A stretch of 8,285 nucleotides of DNA, taken from positions 1 to 8,285 of the forward strand of contig VFLE01000173.1 of the NCBI GenBank assembly GCA_009885205.1, read 5' to 3'. The stretch is from Candidatus Shapirobacteria bacterium. Its GTDB lineage: Bacteria > Patescibacteriota > Microgenomatia > UBA12405. Both the position numbers and the translations under genes were made by a program. Positions 1-5,898 of this stretch are shown piece after piece; position 1 is the stretch's first letter; each line of letters begins with the position of its first letter. The notes below the pieces were generated by a model, which saw only the letters and a list, made by a program, of their open reading frames with translations, did not search any database and was not told the DNA's origin.

Positions 1-624
1 GGGCCACCTGGAATGGGAGGAATGGGAGGAATGGGAGGAATGGGAGGATTTCCACCAGGAATGGAATCCGTTTTTCACCGCCACGTCCCTAAGCCACCTG
101 TTATTATTTACAATGTTGAAATATCACTGGAACAAGCATATAAGGGTTGCACTGTTCCAATGGAAATAGAACGATGGACTATGATTGGCGATATAAAAGC
201 ACAAGAAAATGAAACATGTTATATAACAATTCCCCCCGGAATCGACGATAACGAAATTCTCGTATTGAACGAAAAAGGAAATTCGATCAATGATACATGC
301 AAAGGGGATGTGCGAATAACGATCCGGGTTAAAAATGATAGCGTTTTTAGAAGGCATGGCGTCGATTTGTTATTCAAAAAAGTGGTGACGTTAAAAGAAG
401 CGCTCTGTGGTTTTTCATTTGAAATAAATCATCTAAACGGGAAACAGTTGAATTTGAACAATAAAAACAATCCGACCATAATAAAGCCAAATTATAAAAA
501 AACGGTTCCTGGGCTTGGAATGATTCGTGAGGGAACCCACGGAAATTTAATAATCGAATTTGAGGTGGATTTTCCGGATACTCTGACTCCCGAACAATTA
601 TCCGCGATTGACGCAATTTTGTAG
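1..624 (+). CDS. DnaJ/Hsp40 co-chaperone, C-terminal part (5' truncated by window edge)
   Basis: The reading frame is open at base 1, so this is the C-terminal ~207 residues of a longer protein; the ATG at 13 is only a methionine inside a GMG repeat. The order is a glycine/methionine-rich linker (first ~20 residues), then a two-part substrate-binding domain. The first part contains VIIYNVEISLEQAYKG, and the second begins near GVDLLFKKVVTLKEALCG and ends with the usual GNLIIEFEVDFP strand followed by LTPEQ. There are no CxxCxGxG repeats, so this is a type II (Sis1/DnaJB-like) protein without the zinc finger. The segment TIPPGIDDNEILVLNEKGN matches the Hsp40 'PPG..dg..i.l.gkGn' signature. Family knowledge: Hsp40s deliver clients to Hsp70 and stimulate its ATPase through an N-terminal J domain, which must lie left of the window. 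Giant viruses often carry such proteins. The role in infection is inference. Confidence 0.92.
   Translation, partial: GPPGMGGMGGMGGMGGFPPGMESVFHRHVPKPPVIIYNVEISLEQAYKGCTVPMEIERWTMIGDIKAQENETCYITIPPGIDDNEILVLNEKGNSINDTCKGDVRITIRVKNDSVFRRHGVDLLFKKVVTLKEALCGFSFEINHLNGKQLNLNNKNNPTIIKPNYKKTVPGLGMIREGTHGNLIIEFEVDFPDTLTPEQLSAIDAIL
10..48 (+). repeat. 9-bp tandem repeat (GGAATGGGA)x4 plus partial unit, in DnaJ coding frame
   Basis: Four perfect copies of GGAATGGGA run from 10 to 45, followed by GGA. The period is a multiple of three, so each unit adds Gly-Met-Gly to the flexible linker of the DnaJ protein without breaking the frame. The repeat may extend to the left of the window. Confidence 0.9.
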
Positions 625-703
625 ATAATATTTTTCCTTTTTATGAAGGCATGATTTATGTCCGCATATTTTCACGCCGTATGAAAACAACTCGCTTTTC
701 TCC

Positions 704-871
704 TTAGTAAAACTCGAGGAAATCTCCGTATTCCAGGAACAGCGTCTTCAATAGATTATTATAATTTCCCAACATCATTTTTCTGTAAGTTTGTCTATAT
801 CTTCGATTGATCGATCGAGAGTGATTTACCAATGCGCTTTGCGATTGATATAATACCAAAAGCGTTCCCAT
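704..871 (-). CDS. Possible small protein of 55 aa, basic and tyrosine-rich, unknown
   Basis: Reading leftward from an ATG at 871 to a TAA at 704-706 gives 55 codons. The central part is rich in Arg and Tyr (VNHSRSINRRYRQTYRK), and the C-terminal part is hydrophobic and acidic (LLKTLFLEYGDFLEFY). The region is less AT-rich than the other gaps of the window, which would suit coding DNA. It overlaps the start of the membrane-protein gene on the other strand by 40 bases. An internal start at 778 would give only 24 residues and remove the overlap. I do not recognise the family. No promoter motif stands at the ~41-48 nt distance seen for other genes here, although an AAAATTGA on the same strand lies at 938-931. 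It could be chance; the confidence reflects that. Confidence 0.33.
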   Translation of the reverse strand: MGTLLVLYQSQSALVNHSRSINRRYRQTYRKMMLGNYNNLLKTLFLEYGDFLEFY

Positions 872-1710
872 TTGGTCTTATATCAATCCTCATTTTATTT
901 GATTTTATCTTATTTTCTTACAAGACAATATCAATTTTACCAGATAAATATGACATGTATATACATATGTGTTGGAATTGGCAAGTATCTCTTTTTTCGT
1001 TTGGAGTAATCTTGGCCGTTTCTTATAATTTGGTTGAGCGCAATTTACAGAATGATCGACTGCTTGCCTTTTTTATAATGTCGTATGGCACTATGCAATT
1101 GTTTGAAACGTTTATGTGGTGGGGACAAAAACGAGATTATTCATTTATAAATTATATAGGCTCCATAATGGCTTGCATGTTATTATATTTACACCCACTT
1201 TCTATTTTATTGGGAATGTGGTATGATGTATTATATACAACAGTTATAAAATCCACAGAATATCTGGCCTTATTTGTCGCGTCTTGTGGAATTTTTATAT
1301 ATGGAATTTTACGAACACTTAGTCTTGTATTTTTATATAAATCACCGGAATATAAATTTATATCCTATCCAGATAAACAAACAGGACATTTGATTTGGGA
1401 TTTTCCGAATAATTACAATATTGTACTCGCGATTGCGCTTTTAATCACATTTTTTTTGATTTTTCCATTGAACCCGGTATTTGCTTTGACACTAATAGCC
1501 TATTATTTCATTCCGGTTTTGTTATTAAGACTTCTATATTCAAATACATATAAAATGAGCGACGTCTTACTTTTTATTACCGGAAATATGAGGGAAAAGG
1601 ACGACGTTAGACAAAACGCTCATTTTGGATCATATTGGTGTTGGATTGTGGCATTCTTCTCATTTTTTTTATATTTTTTGAATCCTTATATGCAAATCCA
1701 TCTACCATAA
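832..1710 (+). CDS. Multi-pass membrane protein, unknown function
   Basis: This is a 292-residue protein with about eight hydrophobic segments, near residues 12-30, 47-67, 78-98, 104-128, 143-168, 194-213, 215-236 and 267-287. No signal peptide is obvious; the first segment probably serves as a membrane anchor. Polar residues sit inside the third segment (Gln89, Glu92, Trp96-Trp97 in MQLFETFMWW), followed by His121-Pro122 in the fourth and SYWCW (267-271) entering the last. Such buried charges and conserved-looking aromatics suggest a transporter, channel or lipid-modifying role, but I cannot assign one. I have the impression of related giant-virus proteins with the Q..E...W pattern, from memory only. 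The ATG at 832 is kept because the first hydrophobic segment follows it directly. The last 9 bases overlap the tail of the minus-strand gene that follows. Confidence 0.8.
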   Translation: MRFAIDIIPKAFPFGLISILILFDFILFSYKTISILPDKYDMYIHMCWNWQVSLFSFGVILAVSYNLVERNLQNDRLLAFFIMSYGTMQLFETFMWWGQKRDYSFINYIGSIMACMLLYLHPLSILLGMWYDVLYTTVIKSTEYLALFVASCGIFIYGILRTLSLVFLYKSPEYKFISYPDKQTGHLIWDFPNNYNIVLAIALLITFFLIFPLNPVFALTLIAYYFIPVLLLRLLYSNTYKMSDVLLFITGNMREKDDVRQNAHFGSYWCWIVAFFSFFLYFLNPYMQIHLP

Positions 1711-2028
1711 AATATGAATGCTTAAATTATTCGGGGAATATTTATTACTTTTCCAATCGCCTTTTATATTCCGACTTCGTGTCAAATAATTTTTCCGGCG
1801 TTTTTTGTCATGGTGTTTTGTGTAATCTTCATATCCAAGCTGTCCAAAATTCACCCATTTTTTATTGCGCGAATCGAATACACTATACTTTTTTTGCGAA
1901 TTGGTTGCCGGGTACAGTTTTGCGGTTTTGCCTAAATATTGGTATGCTTTTGCTTGGGCGGTTTTCGGATTCGAATATTTAAAAAGACGCGGCGCAAAAG
2001 TGCGTTTTCTTGTGTTTTGTTTTGGCAT
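1702..2028 (-). CDS. Small basic giant-virus protein (DUF5754-like)
   Basis: The protein has 108 residues and is strongly basic at its N-terminus (MPKQNTRKRTFAPRLFKYS). The core, near residues 48-85, reads KYSVFDSRNKKWVNFGQLG, then YEDYTKHHDKKRRKNYLTR; after that comes a short acidic-aromatic stretch and a C-terminal SPNNLSIHILW. The 'KkV.FG..gY.DyT.H.D..R...Y..R' pattern is one I associate with a small conserved family of nucleocytoplasmic large DNA viruses annotated as DUF5754; the name comes from memory. The function is unknown. The charge would suit nucleic-acid binding or virion packing, which is inference. It is divergent from the GIY-YIG nuclease gene across a 16-base gap. Its TAG lies inside the last codons of the membrane-protein gene on the other strand. 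Confidence 0.85.
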   Translation of the reverse strand: MPKQNTRKRTFAPRLFKYSNPKTAQAKAYQYLGKTAKLYPATNSQKKYSVFDSRNKKWVNFGQLGYEDYTKHHDKKRRKNYLTRSRNIKGDWKSNKYSPNNLSIHILW

Positions 2029-2044
2029 TATACTATATATATAG
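2029..2044. promoter_or_regulatory. 16-base bidirectional TATA-type promoter region
   Basis: Only 16 bases, all A/T except one C and one G and containing TATATATATA, separate two divergent start codons (2028 on minus, 2045 on plus). Each gene's upstream promoter element would have to lie inside the coding region of the other. Promoter activity is inferred from position and composition. Confidence 0.5.
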
Positions 2045-2455
2045 ATGCCTTTTTTTGTTTATATGTTGGAATCGACCAGTGGCGCGACATATGTAGGCGC
2101 TACCGTGGATCTAGATCATAGATTACGTCAACATAATAAAGAAATAAAGGGGGGAGCACATGCAACGAGCCGAAAAGTTGAGATGGGAGAAATATGGGAA
2201 CGTAGATGTTATGTTTCCGGATTTCCCGATTGGCCCGCAGCATTACAGTTTGAATGGCGATGGAAACAATTATCCCGAAAACTTCCATCTAAAATGAACC
2301 CATTGGAACGGCGAAAGAAGGCCTTGGAACAATTGGTTTCGTTGGACCGACCCACCACCAAGGCGATTCCTTATTCGGAATGGACTGAGCCGCTTGTGGT
2401 GCATTTTGCGGATAAGGAGTACCAATATCTTCAAAATACGCAAACCGAATTATGA
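2045..2455 (+). CDS. GIY-YIG endonuclease, SLX1-like catalytic domain
   Basis: This 136-residue protein starts directly in a GIY-YIG nuclease fold. VYMLES (5-10) takes the place of the GIY strand, and TYVGAT (15-20) holds the YIG tyrosine and glycine. RLRQHN (26-31) supplies the catalytic arginine region, followed by GGA (36-38). GFPDWPAALQFEWRWK (59-74) contains the metal-binding glutamate, Glu70. The combination of VDLDHRLRQHN, GGA..T.R and AALQFEW is specific to the SLX1 branch. Eukaryotic SLX1 adds a C-terminal zinc-binding RING/PHD domain and works with SLX4 to cut branched DNA; here that domain is absent and the tail (95-136) shows no cysteine clusters. Expected role: structure-specific nuclease in viral recombination or repair, which is inference. 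The neighbours do not indicate a homing element. Confidence 0.9.
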   Translation: MPFFVYMLESTSGATYVGATVDLDHRLRQHNKEIKGGAHATSRKVEMGEIWERRCYVSGFPDWPAALQFEWRWKQLSRKLPSKMNPLERRKKALEQLVSLDRPTTKAIPYSEWTEPLVVHFADKEYQYLQNTQTEL

Positions 2456-2458
2456 CCA

Positions 2459-2476
2459 TAGGGGGATACAGCCCTA
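2459..2476. terminator. Inverted repeat between convergent genes, possible shared 3'-end hairpin
   Basis: TAGGG (2459-2463) and CCCTA (2472-2476) form a 5-bp stem around an 8-base loop. The hairpin fills almost the whole gap between the stop of the nuclease gene (2455) and the stop of the convergent GDP-L-fucose synthase gene (2477). Mimivirus transcripts are known to end at hairpins; applying that rule here is inference, and the stem is short. Confidence 0.4.
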
Positions 2477-3412
2477 CTATTTACGCGCTATTTTGTAATT
2501 TTCTATAAACCAATCTACAGTATATTGTATTCCTTCGTCGATCGATAAAAACTGAAAATCTGGGCATATTTGTCTCAAACGTTCGTTCGACGCCGTTTTT
2601 TTATATTGTCCATCGTCAAATGCTTTATCAAATACAATACGATTGTCATATGCAAATCTTTTTGAAATGAGCAAAGCGACGTCTTTGATAGACACTTCTT
2701 CCGATTCATCGACCGATAAAATAACGTTGTCAGCAAACGAATTTGAAAAAAGTGTATATAAAAGAAGATGAGCCAAATCGTCGGAATAAATAAACTGACG
2801 TAATGGCGTCCCCGATCCTCGCACCACAAAATCAATATCCGCCTCTTTTGCTAAATAACATTTATGAATAAGGGCGGGTATGACGTGGGCATCTTCCAAA
2901 TTGAAATTATCATTTGGTCCATATATATTTGTAGGAATAACACATACAAAATTATCTCCAAAATTTTCCCGATAAATGCGGCAATGCATTTCTAACATAC
3001 GTTTTGCATAAGCATACGCGTCGTTGGATTCATGGGGAGGACCGTCATGTAACATAGTTTCGTCTATTGGATATGTCGTTTTGTCTGGAAATATGCAAGT
3101 GGATAAGCAAGCTACCAATTTTTTTATGTGGAAATCGTGGCAACATTTTACGACATTGTAATTGATTTGGATGTTTTTTTCAAACATGTCAATTTTTCTC
3201 GTCATATTTTTGAAAAGACCGCCGACGCATGCGGCTAAATGTATAACATAATCCGGATTGTATTTATCAAACATTTTTTTGGTTGCGTCCATATCACAAA
3301 GATCGAATTCTGATGAAGATATGTAAACAAATCTCATTTTTTCGTTTTTTTCTATGCGTTGAATGGCATTCCCTACAAGTCCAAATCCGCCAGTTACTAA
3401 TACTGTTTCCAT
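2477..3412 (-). CDS. GDP-L-fucose synthase (GDP-4-keto-6-deoxymannose epimerase/reductase)
   Basis: The protein is an extended short-chain dehydrogenase of 311 residues. From the ATG at 3412 it begins METVLVTGGFGLVG, with the NADP-binding TGGFGLVG at 7-14. An aspartate-containing FDLCD follows near 37-41, then the STC motif (104-106) and the YxxxK pair Tyr133/Lys137 inside HESNDAYAYAKRM. PTNIYGPNDNFN (160-171) and GSGTPLRQFIYSDDLA (199-214) are signatures of this family. The enzyme turns GDP-4-keto-6-deoxy-D-mannose into GDP-L-fucose by 3,5-epimerisation and NADPH-dependent reduction. Its usual partner GDP-mannose 4,6-dehydratase is not in this window. A frame-matched upstream ATG at 3442 would add ten residues (MLYYYKSILA). 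I prefer 3412, because the protein then starts as in the family and a GGTGTAAAA element lies 43 nt upstream. Confidence 0.93.
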   Translation of the reverse strand: METVLVTGGFGLVGNAIQRIEKNEKMRFVYISSSEFDLCDMDATKKMFDKYNPDYVIHLAACVGGLFKNMTRKIDMFEKNIQINYNVVKCCHDFHIKKLVACLSTCIFPDKTTYPIDETMLHDGPPHESNDAYAYAKRMLEMHCRIYRENFGDNFVCVIPTNIYGPNDNFNLEDAHVIPALIHKCYLAKEADIDFVVRGSGTPLRQFIYSDDLAHLLLYTLFSNSFADNVILSVDESEEVSIKDVALLISKRFAYDNRIVFDKAFDDGQYKKTASNERLRQICPDFQFLSIDEGIQYTVDWFIENYKIARK

Positions 3413-3447
3413 TGCTAAAATAGACTTATAGTAATATAACATATAGT

Positions 3448-3455
3448 TTTACACC
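3448..3455 (-). promoter_or_regulatory. GGTGTAAA element upstream of GDP-L-fucose synthase
   Basis: On the minus strand AAAGGTGTAAAAC starts its GGTG at 3455, which is 43 nt before the ATG at 3412 and 13 nt before the alternative ATG at 3442. The same octamer forms the array at 6941-7023, where the copy nearest thymidine kinase sits 48 nt before that gene's ATG. Between element and ATG lies TTATATTACTATAA, similar to TTATATTATAGTATAA before the kinase. Confidence 0.5.
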
Positions 3456-3494
3456 TTTAGAGTCGGCGTTTATAATGTTTCACAAAATTCTAAA

Positions 3495-3520
3495 TATTTT
3501 ATTTGCTACGTAATAAAATA
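3495..3520 (-). terminator. 9-bp inverted repeat directly after the 3522-3848 gene
   Basis: TATTTTATT (3495-3503) and AATAAAATA (3512-3520) are perfect inverted complements around the 8-base loop TGCTACGT. The structure begins one base after the minus-strand stop codon (3522-3524). Its position fits the hairpin 3'-end signals known from Mimivirus mRNAs. The stem is entirely A/T, so a promoter role for the fucose synthase gene or chance cannot be excluded. Confidence 0.5.
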
Positions 3521-3521
3521 C

Positions 3522-3848
3522 TTATGACGAAATACGCTTTGTCGGGATTTCAACATCAACTAAATAGATGGAATTTTCCGTGACAATAATAAACTCCTTC
3601 CCCGTTTTGTAAATCTTGGAAATGGGACTGGTATATTCGTCCTCGCTTTTAACCAATAACTTTTCGTTGCTTTCTTTAACACCAATAAGAACCGATTTGT
3701 CTAAAGAATGTGTCCAGTAGTCCAACATAATAGGTTTGTCCTCTAAAATGGATAATTTTGCTGCTTGTTGCAGAGTAGAGTTTTCGGGAAGGCGATGGCC
3801 GCTTGGTATAGATACCGCCGACGTGGATTGAGAAACCGGGTTGCTCAT
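3522..3848 (-). CDS. Small conserved-looking giant-virus protein, unknown function
   Basis: This 108-residue protein has a low-complexity, probably disordered N-terminus (about 1-25, rich in Ser, Thr and Gln). A compact alternating-strand domain follows: IMLDYWTHSLDKSVLIGVK (40-58), EKLLVKSEDEYTSPISKIYK (62-81) and EFIIVTENSIYLVDVEIPTK (85-104). The pattern of short hydrophobic strands separated by charged turns suggests a small beta-barrel or beta-sandwich. There are no transmembrane segments, zinc ligands or catalytic motifs. I have the impression of similar short proteins in Mimivirus relatives but can give no function. It is read in the same direction as the fucose synthase gene downstream, with its own AT-rich promoter region upstream, so the two are probably separate transcripts. 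Confidence 0.8.
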   Translation of the reverse strand: MSNPVSQSTSAVSIPSGHRLPENSTLQQAAKLSILEDKPIMLDYWTHSLDKSVLIGVKESNEKLLVKSEDEYTSPISKIYKTGKEFIIVTENSIYLVDVEIPTKRISS

Positions 3849-3889
3849 TTATATGAAAATATAAAATATAAATCTGATTTTACTTTAAA
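3849..3889 (-). promoter_or_regulatory. Promoter region of the 3522-3848 gene, TTTAAAGTA at -41
   Basis: On the minus strand TTTAAAGTA begins at 3889, 41 nt before the ATG at 3848. A T/A-rich stretch (TTTATATTTTATATTTTC) separates them. TATAAAGTA begins at exactly the same distance before the AT-hook gene at 7777. The matching distance, more than the sequence alone, makes the site credible. Confidence 0.4.
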
Positions 3890-3919
3890 TACTTATTTTA
3901 ATTTAATGTATTACGATTT

Positions 3920-3930
3920 CGCCTAAAGAG
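3920..3930 (+). promoter_or_regulatory. CGCCTAAAGAG element at -41 of the 3961 gene
   Basis: CGCCTAAAGAG starts 41 nt before the ATG at 3961. The near-identical CGCCTAAAAGA starts 41 nt before the ATG at 6861 of the RFC gene on the other strand. A G/C-rich core inside an otherwise A/T-rich upstream region stands out in both places. Confidence 0.45.
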
Positions 3931-3960
3931 GGCCATTCTTTTCTTTCAATATACAAAAGA

Positions 3961-4680
3961 ATGAATCTGGAAAGTTGTATCGAATTATATAGCGTGATTA
4001 TCCAAGACTATATGGAATGCATGTGCAAATCACAAATTATAAAAGATACATCGAATTCGTATTCCCTTTTGCATATTGGCTGGAAAACAGTTTCGCATAT
4101 ATTTAATATATTATATAGCAAATATAGTGGAGATGTGGAACCGATATATGAGCATGCACGTAGATCTTATCTTTTTTACTTGGAATATATTGAGCAAACT
4201 AATTTTTGCAACGACAATGAAGCAGTTATATTTGTATATAACAAATTGGCGGACGACGTGACTTCAACCGAAACAACCCGATCAATGGCATTGGACAAAG
4301 ACGTACAATGCCAAATAAATTGCATAACCAATTGTGTATATGTATGGAAAAACAAGAGCATATCTCAAAAAAACAGATGCGAATTAGGGAAATTATTTTT
4401 GCAATCGTATTTGCTTTTGCTGTGCGACCCGAAACGATTTCAATTGTCCACCATTTTATATCAAATCATTGATTTTGAAACTGAATGGGACATGAATACA
4501 TATGTCGAGTTTTTTAACGAATTTTATTTTTATATTTCGCAAAAGAAAGAGGAAATTTATTCAGACGAACGGGTGGGAAGCATGGCACTGGCGCTTTTGT
4601 CCAGAAAAAAATCCGAAAACACCGGAAAAAATAACGTGAATGAGAATATGTCGAAATTTGTTACAGATTTGTTCCTTTAG
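3961..4680 (+). CDS. Helical protein, unknown, giant-virus type
   Basis: The protein has 239 residues, is predicted mostly alpha-helical, and has no transmembrane segment or signal peptide. The best-defined part, near residues 33-80, reads YSLLHIGWKTVSHIFNILYS, then YEHARRSYLFYLEYIEQ, then an acidic turn and AVIFVYNKLADDV (88-100). The middle (115-160) contains several cysteines (Cys117, Cys121, Cys125, Cys140, Cys155) without a clear CxxC zinc pattern. The C-terminus (about 214-235) is charged and probably disordered. The 'HIGW+T..H.F....Y.HA++SY.FYLEYIEQ' segment reminds me of uncharacterised proteins from environmental giant-virus genomes, from memory only. The function is unknown. The last 20 bases overlap the end of the TBP-like gene on the opposite strand, so the two transcripts must be complementary at their 3' ends. 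Confidence 0.8.
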   Translation: MNLESCIELYSVIIQDYMECMCKSQIIKDTSNSYSLLHIGWKTVSHIFNILYSKYSGDVEPIYEHARRSYLFYLEYIEQTNFCNDNEAVIFVYNKLADDVTSTETTRSMALDKDVQCQINCITNCVYVWKNKSISQKNRCELGKLFLQSYLLLLCDPKRFQLSTILYQIIDFETEWDMNTYVEFFNEFYFYISQKKEEIYSDERVGSMALALLSRKKSENTGKNNVNENMSKFVTDLFL

Positions 4681-5839
4681 CCGTCAAATAATTATTCTCG
4701 CTAAGCGTAATGTTCTTTTTGCGAAGCTTTGGCTTTTTCGTTTTTACAACCGGTCCTTCGACACTTGTACATATATTATCGTATTCCGCGGTTAGCATCG
4801 TTTTTATAAAATCATAAATGAAATACAATATTGACTCGGAACAATTCCCTACAATTAAACAGCTTCCGGTTCGGAATATCATAAATGAGACTTCTGTGTA
4901 TCTTTTATTATCGCATAATTCGCTCATTTTTTGCTTTCGATCTTCTTCGGATACAGATCCGGTTTGTAATTTTGTATCATATCCATATTCGTGGTTAAAA
5001 TAAAATTTACATTTCACTCCCGGATAGCTACATGGGTCATATGCCGATTCTATGTTATATTTATCGCTTCGCAAAATATTATGAAGTAAATCACGCTGGA
5101 TGTAGAATCCACAGTTAAAATTCGAGTTGATGAGAACGCTATCTTCTTTCTCATTTTCCACAAAATCAATACATTCTTCGTCATGTTCACGAAGAATGTC
5201 TAGAATCATTTTTTTGGTTGTTTCCAGTAGCTTTACGTCAACAATTCCCGGAATCTCCATTTTCCCCGTATTGAATATTTTTACATGGACCTCTTTGAAT
5301 ACCTCGTTGTGATGAAATCTTAAAATCATAGCAAAACAATTGTAAAAGGCGTTTTTTACTTTTCCTCTACAATTCATAATGTCCTTTTTTGAAATCCCGA
5401 CTGTTATTTTTCGCTCATCTTTGAATTTGATTCGGCGCGCCTCTGGGTTATGGATCTGTTTCAAAATATTTTCCGTATAGTAAGGAATCGATTCGAGTTT
5501 GGTTTTATATATTTCGTATTCTTCCGGCGTTTTTGATACGATTTTCATTTGCTTCTTTACGACTCCACGGATCGGTTTCCAGTATTCGATGATTGGAATT
5601 TTCCAAAATATATTATGAATATCGACACTTTGATTCAAAAATAACACCTTGGTTTTAGTAGAAATATTCAGCTGTTCACAAACCGGCATTTGTTTCATGT
5701 TTGCCGCGATTAATGTAGGTTTTTCTTCGGCGCGCGGATTTGATACTCCTGTATTTTCGTTGTTCAAAAACAATTTCCACTCATCATCAATGTTTTTGTC
5801 AAATACCAACTCAATGTCCGTGTCATTCGCATTTATCAT
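4661..5839 (-). CDS. TATA-box-binding-protein-like factor (TBP fold, giant-virus type)
   Basis: This 392-residue protein contains two diverged TBP-like half-repeats. The first (about 164-217) has NCFAMILRFH followed by VHVKIFNTGKMEIPG, equivalent to the TBP 'iFssGKmv.TG' strand pair. The second (about 272-348) has YPGVKCKFYFN, then VSFMIFRTGSCLIVG, then SESILYFIYDFIKTML. Both repeats end in the long helix expected of the TBP saddle. An N-terminal domain of about 150 residues (acidic at first, then basic around 88-150) and a basic C-terminal tail (366-375) are additional to cellular TBP. Family role: promoter recognition for RNA polymerase II-type transcription; in giant viruses this is thought to serve the viral polymerase. 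The phenylalanines that kink DNA in cellular TBP are not clearly placed. An AAAATTGA starts 45 nt before the ATG. Confidence 0.78.
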   Translation of the reverse strand: MINANDTDIELVFDKNIDDEWKLFLNNENTGVSNPRAEEKPTLIAANMKQMPVCEQLNISTKTKVLFLNQSVDIHNIFWKIPIIEYWKPIRGVVKKQMKIVSKTPEEYEIYKTKLESIPYYTENILKQIHNPEARRIKFKDERKITVGISKKDIMNCRGKVKNAFYNCFAMILRFHHNEVFKEVHVKIFNTGKMEIPGIVDVKLLETTKKMILDILREHDEECIDFVENEKEDSVLINSNFNCGFYIQRDLLHNILRSDKYNIESAYDPCSYPGVKCKFYFNHEYGYDTKLQTGSVSEEDRKQKMSELCDNKRYTEVSFMIFRTGSCLIVGNCSESILYFIYDFIKTMLTAEYDNICTSVEGPVVKTKKPKLRKKNITLSENNYLTAKGTNL

Positions 5840-5876
5840 TCTTTATATACCCTCTTGCATTTTTCTTTATATCATT

Positions 5877-5884
5877 TCAATTTT
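5877..5884 (-). promoter_or_regulatory. AAAATTGA early-promoter octamer, TBP-like gene
   Basis: On the minus strand AAAATTGA occupies 5884-5877, starting 45 nt before the ATG at 5839. It is identical to the known Mimivirus early-promoter core and lies at the spacing typical of it. A TATATAAAG follows just before the ATG. The octamer stands in the 59-base gap behind the RFC stop codon. Confidence 0.65.
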
Positions 5885-5898
5885 GTTTACGGGGCACG

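Noticed and set aside
13..15. ATG at 13 as the start of the DnaJ gene
   Set aside because: The frame stays open to base 1 with Gly-Pro-Pro-Gly, and the methionine is one of several in the GMG repeat; the J domain must lie to the left.
625..703. Possible tRNA or other RNA gene in the gap after DnaJ
   Set aside because: No cloverleaf arms or T-loop consensus could be found on either strand; only weak 4-bp inverted repeats are present.
803..818. Near-palindrome TCGATTGATCGATCGA before the membrane gene
   Set aside because: Two mismatches, a single occurrence and no partner site; it also falls within the possible small antisense ORF.
931..938. AAAATTGA on the minus strand inside the membrane gene
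   Set aside because: It lies 67 nt from the ATG of the possible small ORF, not at the usual 43-45; most likely chance.
1188..1195. TTTACACC inside the membrane-protein gene
   Set aside because: It is explained by the codons for Tyr-Leu-His-Pro, is isolated and has no 16-base partner.
1635..1982. Plus-strand ORF of 115 codons
   Set aside because: It lies across the tail of the membrane gene and antisense to the conserved small basic protein, and its composition (Phe, Cys, Ser, Asn) is that of an opposite-strand shadow.
3189..3196. AAAATTGA on the minus strand inside the fucose synthase gene
   Set aside because: It is in the coding frame (Lys-Ile-Asp) with no gene starting downstream at the proper distance.
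4687..4696. AATAATTATT palindrome near the convergent ends of the 3961 and TBP-like genes
   Set aside because: Short, entirely A/T and inside the coding region of the TBP-like protein; too weak to call a hairpin signal.
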